A stretch of 7,787 nt of DNA from RGIG8775 sp045121195 (GCA_045121195.1 JBGVFO010000154.1:1-7787), one strand, 5' to 3'. Counted from the stretch's first letter, positions 1-5,700 are shown. The notes: generated from the sequence alone by a model not told the origin. Made by a program: numbers and translations.

Positions 1-424
1 TGGTGTCGGGCTTGACCTTGGGCATGATCTCTTGGACGTATCCGTTTTCGTCAATGATAAAGGTGGTTCGCACCACACCCATGCTGACCTTACCGTACAG
101 CTTCTTTTCCTGCCATACACCGTACGCCTTGATCGCTTCAAGCTCGGGGTCGGCGAGGAGGATAAAGGGAAGGGAGTGCTTCTCGGCAAATTTCACGTGC
201 GAAGCAACGCTATCGCGGCTGATGCCGATGACCTCCACGTCGCGGCGCTTGAATTCCGCGTAAGCCGCGGCGAAGGCGCACGCCTGACGGGTACAGCCGG
301 GGGTGTTATCCTTGGGATAAAAATACAGAACGATCCGCTTGCCCGCGAAGTCCGAGAGGGAAACGGGGACGCCGTCCTTGTTCGGTAGCGTAAAATCGGG
401 AGCTTTTTGTCCAACCGTAAGCAT
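1..424 (-). CDS. bcp: Thioredoxin-dependent peroxiredoxin, BCP/PrxQ type (3' end outside window)
   Basis: This enzyme reduces hydrogen peroxide and organic hydroperoxides in the cytoplasm, using thioredoxin as electron donor. The reading starts MLTVGQKAPDFTLPNKDG, the typical N-terminus of the AhpC/TSA fold. It continues to FYPKDNTPGCTRQACAF, which carries the TxxC active site with peroxidatic Cys44. A second Cys at 49, five residues later, matches the resolving Cys of atypical 2-Cys PrxQ/BCP proteins. About 141 residues are visible; the family is usually about 150, so only the extreme C-terminus is missing. The ATG at 424 is preceded by AAAGGA with a 6-nt gap. It lies 15 bp after the epimerase stop codon, so it is very probably the third gene of that operon. 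No promoter is seen in the gap. The link to the sugar genes may be only co-transcription of a housekeeping antioxidant. Confidence 0.93.
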   Translation of the reverse strand, partial: MLTVGQKAPDFTLPNKDGVPVSLSDFAGKRIVLYFYPKDNTPGCTRQACAFAAAYAEFKRRDVEVIGISRDSVASHVKFAEKHSLPFILLADPELEAIKAYGVWQEKKLYGKVSMGVVRTTFIIDENGYVQEIMPKVKPDT

Positions 425-439
425 ATCGTTTCCTTTCCG

Positions 440-1630
440 TTATCTGTCGAGAATTTGTTGCATCATCTGATCTACCATTGCAAGACAACGCGGCACGTGG
501 AAGGGGCCCTTGAAGGTGCTTCCCTTGCAGGCGGGCTCGGTGGGGAGTCCATCACGGCGCAGATAGCCGTACCATTCGCCGTACTCGTCGGCGAAGTGCG
601 CTCTGCAGTAGTCCAGAACGCGGTAGAAAATATCAAGATATTTCTCGTCGCCCGTGTCGCGGTAGATCATCATAGAGGCGATGAGGGTCTCGTTGTGAGG
701 CCACCAGAGCTTCATATCGTGCTCGTAAGCCTCGGGAGGATTGCCAAGACAGTCGACAAAATAGAGAATACCGCCGTACTGCCCGTCCCAGCCGCGGGAG
801 AACGCCATATCAAAGATCTCGACGGCGCGCCGATGAAGGTCGGGATCACCCAGCTCGTTGGCACAGTCCATTAAGAACCAGGCACACTCGATATCGTGAC
901 CGGGGTTGACGATGCGCCCCTCGGTAACGTGAAGGCGGGGCGTGCCGTCGGGGGCTACGTTTTCCAGCGTAACACCAAGCTCGGGCTTGACGTGGTAGTG
1001 GAAGATGTCACGGACGCACTCGCGGGCGCGGTCATCGTAGAGCGCTCGATGCTCGGGATCCACGTGGCGCATCACGCTCGTAACGTTGAGAAGGATCATA
1101 GGATTTGCCAGCGATCTGCCCTCACGGGTGGACTTGGCGCCAAGCCCCGTAGGGTCCTCCATGCCGTGATTCAGTCCCCAATACAGCTCGTAGGCGCGGC
1201 GAGCGCGGTCGAGATGCTCCGCCTCACCCGTCACCCCGTAGTATTCCGCGTTGGCGATGCAATAAAACGCCTCGGAAAAGCAGTAGCGGCGTTGGCGAAG
1301 GGGCGTACCGTCGGCTTCCACGGTGAAGTAAAGCCGTCCGCCCGCCTCGCGGTTGATGCAATGCGCCTCAAGAAATTCCAGACAGCTCTTGGAGAAGGCA
1401 AGCCAGTCCTCACGGATACCGTAGATGCGGCAAAGATAGGCGTAGATCCAGCCACAGCGTCCCTGCATCCACACGCTCTTGTCGGTGGAGTAGATGCGCC
1501 CCGTGCGGTCAAGGCAGGTATAAACGCCGCCGTGCTCCGCGTCCTTGCCGTTTTTTAACCAGAAGTCGGCGGTGATGGCAAGCTGATCCCGTATCCATTT
1601 TTGTGCGGATAAAAATTTTTCACGTTCCAT
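440..1630 (-). CDS. N-acylglucosamine 2-epimerase (AGE/RnBP) family protein
   Basis: Predicted cytosolic (alpha/alpha)6-barrel sugar 2-epimerase of 396 residues, close to the roughly 390-420 usual for the family. Expected reaction: interconversion of N-acetylglucosamine and N-acetylmannosamine, as used in sialic acid or amino sugar catabolism. Motifs resemble the renin-binding-protein branch more than cellobiose epimerases: GRCGWIYAYL (Arg58), NPGHDIECAWFL (His245, Glu248), KLWWPHNETLIA (His312, Glu314), EYGEWYGYL and FKGPFHVPRCLA (His378, Arg381). The PGHxxE and FHxPR histidines are the catalytic pair in the superfamily. I chose the ATG at 1630 because GAGGT lies 6 nt upstream. A start 12 codons earlier (1666) lacks such a site and would overlap the upstream gene. 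It sits 19 bp after the DUF1576 gene, so the two are co-transcribed. Other substrates, such as mannose or another aldose, remain possible. Confidence 0.9.
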   Translation of the reverse strand: MEREKFLSAQKWIRDQLAITADFWLKNGKDAEHGGVYTCLDRTGRIYSTDKSVWMQGRCGWIYAYLCRIYGIREDWLAFSKSCLEFLEAHCINREAGGRLYFTVEADGTPLRQRRYCFSEAFYCIANAEYYGVTGEAEHLDRARRAYELYWGLNHGMEDPTGLGAKSTREGRSLANPMILLNVTSVMRHVDPEHRALYDDRARECVRDIFHYHVKPELGVTLENVAPDGTPRLHVTEGRIVNPGHDIECAWFLMDCANELGDPDLHRRAVEIFDMAFSRGWDGQYGGILYFVDCLGNPPEAYEHDMKLWWPHNETLIASMMIYRDTGDEKYLDIFYRVLDYCRAHFADEYGEWYGYLRRDGLPTEPACKGSTFKGPFHVPRCLAMVDQMMQQILDR

Positions 1631-1649
1631 TTCGTTACCTCGTATGTCG

Positions 1650-3092
1650 TCAGGTTTCGTCGTCATTAAATTTCGGCTCTACCTTGTAGTAGTCGAGAAC
1701 GGGGAGAAGCACCAAGGCGGTAAGCCCCGCGTTGAAGCCGCCGTTGTAGAGCACGAAGCCGCCGTGCATAGCGGAGGTGGAGGTACAGATGACGGCGCTG
1801 AGGAAGCCGGCAAGCACGCCGATCTTCCATCCATATTTTCCCGCGAAGGGGCAAAGACCCGTAGCAAAGGCGAGTCCGTTGATGTAGCTCTGTGTCGAAA
1901 GGGTCCACGGAATATCAAAGCGGCAAAGCGCGCAGATGACGCAGACCAGGATCTGCAAGATCACGTAGCCCAATACGATGGGGGCTACGGTACGAGGCTG
2001 CTGACCGTCGGCGGCAAAGGTGAGGGCGGCAAAGACCACGCCCACCGTAGCTCCCGTGAAGCCAACGCCCGCGGGGAGAAAAGGGAAAATCTCGGGCAGG
2101 ATCATCACCGCGTTGAGATACCCTACGATAAGGAGTCCGTAAACGCCGATATTGATAAGACATACGGGCGTGCCGAAGCGGTCGAGAAAATCCACGCCGT
2201 AGCCCGTGCTTTTGAGGAGATCCCCATAGCCTCGGAGGCTTCGGCGGTTGAAGAAATACCCCATCAGGATCGTGAGGGCAAACAGAACGGTGAAAAAGAC
2301 GTTCATAAATCCGCGGTACGCGTAGGGAAGGGCGTAGTAGGCGGGATTGTCGATGACGATGGTCTCGGGGGCGTCGATGCCCAGCGTCTGATATAAAAAG
2401 GCGTAGACGAAGATACCCAAAATTCCGATGGCAAGCCCTGCTTTGTACATATTATAACCGCGGTGCATAGCGGTGGTGCCGGGGAGGAGTGCGGGGACGA
2501 TAAAGCCCGTGGCAAGTCCGAAGAGGATCGCCAGAACGATACCCAGCACCGTAGCCTTCGGCTCACCGTGAACGAAGCGCTCACCAAGGGAGTAACGGAA
2601 TAGGAAATCGCTGATGAAGGGACCCAGCGCCGTGGAGAACAGGGCGATATGAATGTTCTCGCGGAAGGGTTTTTTCCGAATCAAGCAGAACAGAAGAACC
2701 CCGAAAAGGGGCGGCCACATGTTGAGAAAGTTCAAGCCGTAGAACCCGTGGGCAATGACAAGCATATAGCCCGCAAAGACGGTTGCCGTGGACTTGGCGC
2801 GGGTGATAAAAATAATAAGATTGCACGCAAGACCGCACACGGCGGCGTTGAAGAAGGTGCTGCCAAGTCCCCCGAGGGCAAAGTAGTCGGTGACGAGCTT
2901 GGCGGGAGAGGTGAGGATGTGGAACAGATTGCCCCAGAAATCCTGCTCACCCGTAACCGCCACGGCGATGGGGGTAGCGATGAAAAAGGCAAGGCTGAGG
3001 AAGCCCATATAGAGGGCAAGGATCTTGCCCGCGTGCTTGGCGTGATGCACCTCCGCATCGTAGGCGGAAAGGTGGGGTTGCTTCGGTTTCAT
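1650..3092 (-). CDS. DUF1576-like polytopic membrane protein, possible transporter
   Basis: A 480-residue integral membrane protein with roughly ten to twelve hydrophobic segments and short polar loops. Its N-terminal tail is cytosolic-looking and basic (MKPKQPHLSAYDAE). The segment LVTDYFALGGLGSTFFNA (about residues 66-83) and the C-terminal AMHGGFVLYNGGFNAGL (about 441-457) resemble what I recall of DUF1576 proteins of Firmicutes; I could not check this by search. The function of that family is not established. The start is the ATG at 3092, with AAGGAT 9 nt upstream. A TTG 13 codons earlier would overlap the -10 box and is excluded. It is the first gene of a three-gene operon driven by the promoter at 3131-3159. 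Being translated 19 bp ahead of an AGE-family epimerase suggests it may carry an amino sugar or other substrate, but nothing in the sequence proves transport. Confidence 0.8.
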   Translation of the reverse strand: MKPKQPHLSAYDAEVHHAKHAGKILALYMGFLSLAFFIATPIAVAVTGEQDFWGNLFHILTSPAKLVTDYFALGGLGSTFFNAAVCGLACNLIIFITRAKSTATVFAGYMLVIAHGFYGLNFLNMWPPLFGVLLFCLIRKKPFRENIHIALFSTALGPFISDFLFRYSLGERFVHGEPKATVLGIVLAILFGLATGFIVPALLPGTTAMHRGYNMYKAGLAIGILGIFVYAFLYQTLGIDAPETIVIDNPAYYALPYAYRGFMNVFFTVLFALTILMGYFFNRRSLRGYGDLLKSTGYGVDFLDRFGTPVCLINIGVYGLLIVGYLNAVMILPEIFPFLPAGVGFTGATVGVVFAALTFAADGQQPRTVAPIVLGYVILQILVCVICALCRFDIPWTLSTQSYINGLAFATGLCPFAGKYGWKIGVLAGFLSAVICTSTSAMHGGFVLYNGGFNAGLTALVLLPVLDYYKVEPKFNDDET

Positions 3093-3130
3093 TCGTTGTA
3101 TATCCTTCGTTTGATTTTGTCTTTTTTTCA

Positions 3131-3159
3131 ATTATAGCATACTTTTTTTGAGATTTCAA
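3131..3159 (-). promoter_or_regulatory. Sigma-A promoter of the DUF1576-epimerase-bcp operon
   Basis: On the minus strand TTGAAA (3154-3159) is separated by 17 bp from TATAAT (3131-3136), and the -10 box is preceded by TGC (extended -10). Transcription should start near 3124. That gives a leader of about 30 nt before the ATG at 3092 and supports that start. The promoter lies directly after the T-rich end of RNA-A. Confidence 0.88.
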
Positions 3160-3180
3160 CGGCTATTTTGAGAGAGAAAG

Positions 3181-3262
3181 AAAAAAGAAAGAACGCTCCA
3201 CCCAACGGACTTTACATGCCGCAGTGAGCACCCATAGGGGCACAAATGGAGAATTCCTTCTT
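3181..3262 (-). ncRNA. Putative small RNA, RNA-A (last of the array)
   Basis: A predicted transcript of about 82 nt starts about 7 nt after a strong promoter and ends in a T-rich run (T6 at 3181-3186, within mixed T/C to about 3171). The 5' end AAGAA then CTCCA (3262-3258, 3251-3247) can pair with TGGAG then TTCTT near the 3' end (3200-3196, 3193-3189), closing one long stem with an internal loop. Inside, GTGCCC-CTAT-GGGTGC forms a 6-bp hairpin with G-U pairs. There is no convincing open reading frame or ribosome binding site. I do not recognise the family. Its T-run is less regular than in the other three RNAs, so some read-through into the operon promoter region is possible. Confidence 0.5.
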
Positions 3263-3268
3263 GGTAAC

Positions 3269-3297
3269 AGTATAGCACAAATCAAGGGAGATGTCAA
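3269..3297 (-). promoter_or_regulatory. Promoter of RNA-A
   Basis: Consensus TTGACA (3292-3297), 17-bp spacer, TATACT (3269-3274), with TGC directly before the -10 box, on the minus strand. It starts 1 bp beyond the T-run of RNA-B. Expected start is near 3262. Confidence 0.85.
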
Positions 3298-3298
3298 T

Positions 3299-3369
3299 AA
3301 AAAAAGCCAAATTGCGATTCCAGTCCCTAAGTAAGCAAATGCTACTTTTGGGAGGAACGAATTTGGCTT
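3299..3369 (-). terminator. Intrinsic terminator of RNA-B
   Basis: A perfect 10-bp stem, AAGCCAAATT (3369-3360) with AATTTGGCTT (3313-3304), encloses a 46-nt loop. The loop itself can fold through CCC/GGG and AAGTAGCA/TGCTTACTT. Seven T residues follow (3305-3299, partly shared with the stem). The loop is much longer than in a usual terminator, so the hairpin probably also serves as a functional domain of the RNA. Confidence 0.78.
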
Positions 3370-3439
3370 AAAGGAGAAGGGTAAAATCGCAAAGAAGCGG
3401 CGGCATCCAAAGTGCCATAGCTATTAACGATCCCCCTTC
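3299..3439 (-). ncRNA. Putative small RNA, RNA-B (two-hairpin type)
   Basis: A predicted RNA of about 141 nt lies between a strong promoter and a strong intrinsic terminator. Its 5' domain closes with GAAGGG (3439-3434) paired to CCCTTC (3381-3376). It holds a second pairing ATCG/CGAT and an apical hairpin GGCA-7 nt-TGCC (3416-3402). After a 6-nt linker comes the terminator hairpin. The first domain begins at the predicted start site itself. There is no credible open reading frame. The terminator hairpin carries a CCTCC tract complementary to a Shine-Dalgarno core, so base pairing to mRNA is conceivable, though the adjoining CCC may be paired internally. Layout and length match RNA-D closely. 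I do not recognise a known RNA family. Confidence 0.62.
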
Positions 3440-3445
3440 GCTAAT

Positions 3446-3473
3446 AGTATATCACAAAATCCTAAAATGTCAA
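3446..3473 (-). promoter_or_regulatory. Promoter of RNA-B
   Basis: Minus-strand TTGACA (3468-3473), 16-bp spacer, TATACT (3446-3451), with TGA before the -10 box. It starts 1 bp after the T-run of RNA-C. Expected start near 3439, exactly where the 5' stem of RNA-B begins. Confidence 0.85.
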
Positions 3474-3474
3474 T

Positions 3475-3542
3475 AAAAAACCGAGTTACCGCGGCGCAAT
3501 TTGCTTGGGAAAGCCATTGCCAATACTCCGCGTTCTCCTCGA
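3475..3542 (-). terminator. Intrinsic terminator of RNA-C
   Basis: A compound hairpin with stems TCGAG/CTCGG (3542-3538 with 3485-3481, one G-U pair), CGCGG/CCGCG (3532-3528 with 3494-3490), GCAAT/ATTGC (3520-3516 with 3500-3496) and GCTT/AAGC at the tip. Six T residues follow (3480-3475), and the next promoter's -35 box begins at 3473. Confidence 0.75.
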
Positions 3543-3739
3543 CCCTTGTCGGTTGGCTTCAGCCCCTGAGGCTCCAATTGCCGGGGGATAGCCAACAAAC
3601 TTTTTGTGGCAACTCCCGTCACCACTCCTGCCACATCAAAGCAGGTTGGTGTTAACTTGGGATTCACCACATAGGAAGAACTATCCAAGTCGGTGACCCC
3701 AACGCACGAATCGCGAAGCGGTATGACGAGGATACTTCC
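3475..3739 (-). ncRNA. Putative structured RNA, RNA-C (about 265 nt)
   Basis: This is the longest RNA of the array and is full of self-complementary segments. In transcript order they are: ACTTGG/CCAAGT enclosing ATAG/CTAT (about 3690-3655); CACCA+CCTGC paired with GCAGG+TGGTG (3651-3620); GTTGGCT/AGCCAAC (3596-3552) with an inner AGCC-TCAG-GGCT-type hairpin; and a compound terminator hairpin (3542-3481) before T6. A GCCACAAA/TTTGTTGGC hairpin competes with the third helix. I see none of the signature segments of RNase P RNA, tmRNA or SRP RNA; 6S RNA cannot be excluded. A frame without stops crosses it (3470-3757, 95 codons) but would have to start with a TTG at the edge of the promoter spacer, and no ribosome binding site is seen. 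I therefore favour a non-coding RNA. Confidence 0.6.
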
Positions 3740-3745
3740 ACTGGC

Positions 3746-3774
3746 AGTATAGCACAAAAATCAGCGGTTGTTAA
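3746..3774 (-). promoter_or_regulatory. Promoter of RNA-C
   Basis: Minus-strand TTAACA (3769-3774), 17-bp spacer, TATACT (3746-3751), with TGC before the -10 box. The segment TTTGTGCTATACT is identical to that of the RNA-A promoter. Expected start near 3739. Confidence 0.82.
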
Positions 3775-3775
3775 T

Positions 3776-3847
3776 AGAAAAAGAGAAGCAGCCCGAATTC
3801 CGGGGGGAGCAAAGGCTCCAATACCTCCCCGCGTGACGGTGCTGCTT
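3776..3847 (-). terminator. Intrinsic terminator of RNA-D
   Basis: The closing stem is AAGCAGC (3847-3841) with GCTGCTT (3792-3786). Inside are G+C-rich pairings: GGGGAG/CTCCCC (3830-3825 with 3809-3804), or alternatively GGAGC/GCTCC (3819-3806). A T-rich run CTCTTTTTC follows (3784-3776). The alternative inner pairings could allow two conformations. Confidence 0.75.
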
Positions 3848-3916
3848 AACAGAGAACATCGTTTTGCTGGGGTACGAGGGTCCAATCCCCAGGCAGCCAT
3901 ACAAAAAGATGTTCTT
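3776..3916 (-). ncRNA. Putative small RNA, RNA-D (first of the array, two-hairpin type)
   Basis: A predicted transcript of about 141 nt. The 5' domain is closed by a perfect 8-bp stem, AGAACATC (3915-3908) with GATGTTCT (3860-3853). It contains an inner 6-bp hairpin CTGGGG/CCCCAG (3892-3887 with 3872-3867) around a 14-nt loop. After a 5-nt linker follows a terminator hairpin closed by AAGCAGC/GCTGCTT. There is no convincing coding frame. The layout (5' hairpin of 63 nt, short linker, terminator hairpin of 62 nt) mirrors RNA-B, although helix sequences differ, as expected for paralogous structured RNAs. I do not recognise the family. Confidence 0.65.
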
Positions 3917-3922
3917 GAGAAG

Positions 3923-3951
3923 AATATAGCACACTTTTGGGACAATGTCAA
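3923..3951 (-). promoter_or_regulatory. Promoter of RNA-D
   Basis: Minus-strand TTGACA (3946-3951), 17-bp spacer, TATATT (3923-3928), with TGC before the -10 box. Expected start near 3916-3915, coinciding with the first base of the 8-bp stem of RNA-D. Confidence 0.85.
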
Positions 3952-3973
3952 GTGTTTCCGCACCTTGAATTTT

Positions 3974-4119
3974 GATTTATCGGTGTGTTTGATGTGACAA
4001 AGCGGCGACGCACAAACCCGTAGGGGCGATCAATGATCGCCCGTTCGTTGGGCCTTTTCCGTATATGGCGGGCGAACACTGTTCGCCCCTACGATAAAGA
4101 CATCAAACTGATAAACATC
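3974..4119. repeat. MITE-like palindromic element, copy 1
   Basis: A non-coding element of about 146 bp. The left end GATTTATCGGTGTGTTTGATG and the complement of the right end, GATGTTTATCAGTTTGATG, form an imperfect terminal inverted repeat. AATTTT occurs directly at both sides (3968-3973 and 4120-4125) and may be a target-site duplication. Inside, CGTAGGGGCGA (4019-4029) is inverted at 4083-4093. Each inner end carries an interrupted palindrome: GGGCGATCA-A-TGATCGCCC (4024-4042) and GGGCGAACA-C-TGTTCGCCC (4070-4088). The 57 bp at 4066-4122 recur inverted at 7731-7787 with one mismatch. The element carries no transposase, so it would need one in trans. It lies between RNA-D and the hydrolase stop codon; its hairpins lack T-runs. 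Confidence 0.72.
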
Positions 4120-4125
4120 AATTTT

Positions 4126-5619
4126 TCATCCGATCTCGCGGACGGCCCAGCCGCGGCCGCGACCGTATTTCTCACCTGTTTTATCGTAGGTGATATCGTA
4201 GGTTTTGCCGCAGACCGTCACGTTTTCAAGGCGGATATAGTCCCAATCGGCAGGGATGTGGGGGCGAAGAACAAGCATTCCGTCCTCGACGTCAACACCC
4301 ACAAGATCGTGAATCACGAGGTCACAGAAGGTGGAATGGTTGTAGTCCTTTCCGCGGTCGGGAGCGCCGTATTTCGGCTCGAATTTATCGCTGTGAAGCC
4401 ACTCGCGGGTGCTCCATTCCAAGCGGTAGGGGTGCATCTCCTCGTCGATCCAGTTGACGAGGGTGCCGTCCTCGCGGACGCGGTGGTGCATCTTGGCGTA
4501 TTGAGAGAGGAGCATAGTGAAATCCTCGTTGCTCATGATCTCGTTGCCGTAGCGGTTCATGACGGCGGCACAGGCATCGAGGGTCTGCGTCGTTGCGAAG
4601 GGCCATACATAGCCGTTCCACAGACATTCGTGGTCAGCCTCGTACATAAAGCGGGGATGTCCTTGGTCGGCGGTGGTAAGTCCCGTTTTGGCAAGGAATA
4701 CCTTGGGGTCGGTCAAGAGGGGGAACATTTTCTTCGCGCGTTCGCGGTCGCCAAGCCCGAAGATAAAGGGAATGTAGCCAAGAAGCTCACGGGCATTTTG
4801 CTCGGGCTTGATGTCGCGGGTGTCGTATACCGTGTTGATATCCTCGGCGTGGATCGCCTTATAAAATTCGCCGTCCCAAAGTCGCGTTTCAATGGCGTCG
4901 CGAAGAGCTTCCGCCTTTTCGCGGTACATCTTCGCCTTGTCGGCAAGTCCCTTCATATCGGCGAGCTTGGCGAGGGTCAACGCGCCGTGGTACATATAGC
5001 TGTTGAGGGTAGGGCGCAGTCCGGGCTGACGCTTGAGGGTGTCACCGGGGGTTCCGCTGATGGAATATTCCATGCCGTCAAAGTTGTCGATACACCAGAA
5101 TAGACCGCTCCCCGTCAGTTTTTGATTTTCCCACTCGGCGTAGTATTCCTCCAACTGCTCGAAGCGGTCAAGCACAAAGGAGAAATCACCGCGTATGCGA
5201 CAGTAATCGTAGAGCGCCGAGATCAGCCACGAACTGTATTGATGGGGATTCCGCTTCTTTTCAAGAAAGTGCGCCGCGTATGGCTCCACGTAGGTGGGCG
5301 CATCGGCAAGCCAGCGCGCCTCGTTGAGATGATGACCTGCGGCGCAGACGATGGTGTTGTACTTGCCGCCCCAGCCCACGGGAAAGAGAAATTCGCTGAA
5401 CACAAAGCCGCACTCCTCGGTGTGCTTGATGTGTTTGCGAAGGGTCCAGAAGCGGAAATAGTAGGTTTCCTCAATGTCCTTATCGGGGCATTCGAGAAGG
5501 GGAATGCGATCGGCGAGGAAGTCGTACGCCGCCGCGTTGTTTACATATTGTATATGCTTTTCGTTGTCGTTTTCGTTGAAACGCGCCACGTATTGCTTCA
5601 GTCGTTCTTTTCCAGTCAT
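4126..5619 (-). CDS. Six-hairpin glycoside hydrolase, MGH1/GH63-like
   Basis: Predicted (alpha/alpha)6-barrel glycoside hydrolase of 497 residues, related by pattern to mannosylglycerate hydrolase/GH63-type enzymes. Visible landmarks are PVGWGGKYNTI (about residues 81-91), WCIDNFDGMEYSISG (175-189, with Asp181 a candidate acid), LRPTLNSYMYHGALTLAKLA (201-220), CLWNGYVWPFATTQTL (332-347) and YNHSTFCDLVIHDLVG (426-441). The end (about 447-497) resembles the small beta-domain that closes such barrels. I cannot assign both catalytic carboxylates or the substrate with confidence. There is no signal peptide, so it acts inside the cell on an imported oligosaccharide or glycoside. The start is the ATG at 5619, with GGAGG 8 nt upstream. 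An ATG at 5664 lies upstream of the likely transcription start and lacks such a site. It is divergent to the esterase gene. Confidence 0.85.
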   Translation of the reverse strand: MTGKERLKQYVARFNENDNEKHIQYVNNAAAYDFLADRIPLLECPDKDIEETYYFRFWTLRKHIKHTEECGFVFSEFLFPVGWGGKYNTIVCAAGHHLNEARWLADAPTYVEPYAAHFLEKKRNPHQYSSWLISALYDYCRIRGDFSFVLDRFEQLEEYYAEWENQKLTGSGLFWCIDNFDGMEYSISGTPGDTLKRQPGLRPTLNSYMYHGALTLAKLADMKGLADKAKMYREKAEALRDAIETRLWDGEFYKAIHAEDINTVYDTRDIKPEQNARELLGYIPFIFGLGDRERAKKMFPLLTDPKVFLAKTGLTTADQGHPRFMYEADHECLWNGYVWPFATTQTLDACAAVMNRYGNEIMSNEDFTMLLSQYAKMHHRVREDGTLVNWIDEEMHPYRLEWSTREWLHSDKFEPKYGAPDRGKDYNHSTFCDLVIHDLVGVDVEDGMLVLRPHIPADWDYIRLENVTVCGKTYDITYDKTGEKYGRGRGWAVREIG

Positions 5620-5652
5620 GACGATGTCCTCCACAGGCAATTTGTTTATCTC

Positions 5653-5681
5653 ATCATACCACATTCCGCGGGGAATTGCAA
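5653..5681 (-). promoter_or_regulatory. Promoter of the glycoside hydrolase gene
   Basis: Minus-strand TTGCAA (5676-5681), 17-bp spacer, TATGAT (5653-5658), with TGG before the -10 box. The start is expected near 5646, about 26 nt ahead of the ATG at 5619. This rules out the in-frame ATG at 5664. Confidence 0.78.
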
Positions 5682-5700
5682 GGCTTTTTATGGGTTTTGC

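Noticed and set aside
3093..3131. TTG start of the DUF1576 gene at 3131
   Set aside because: That codon overlaps the -10 box and lies upstream of the predicted transcription start. The ATG at 3092 has an AAGGAT site.
407..3137. Plus-strand open frames at 407-874, 896-1558, 1644-2396 and 2649-3137
   Set aside because: All lie opposite the epimerase and DUF1576 genes, show no family motifs and have no plausible promoter or ribosome binding site.
3160..3960. CRISPR array
   Set aside because: The recurring AGTATA-CACAAA and GTCAATAAAA segments reminded me of spaced repeats. They are promoter boxes at irregular distances (177, 300 and 177 bp), not identical direct repeats with 30-40 bp spacers.
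3470..3963. Small protein genes at 3470-3757, 3664-3963 (minus) and 3467-3655 (plus)
   Set aside because: The first would start with TTG at the edge of the RNA-C promoter spacer and the second runs across the promoter and RNA-D terminator. None has a ribosome binding site or familiar motif. The promoter/helix/terminator pattern explains the region better, though the first frame stays open for testing.
4033..5103. Long plus-strand open frame of 356 codons
   Set aside because: It is antisense to the glycoside hydrolase gene, which has clear family motifs, a GGAGG site and a promoter. The plus frame shows no recognisable domain and is a shadow of high-G+C coding DNA.
5620..5664. ATG at 5664 as the hydrolase start
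   Set aside because: It lies between the -10 and -35 boxes of the likely promoter and has no Shine-Dalgarno sequence. The ATG at 5619 has GGAGG 8 nt upstream.
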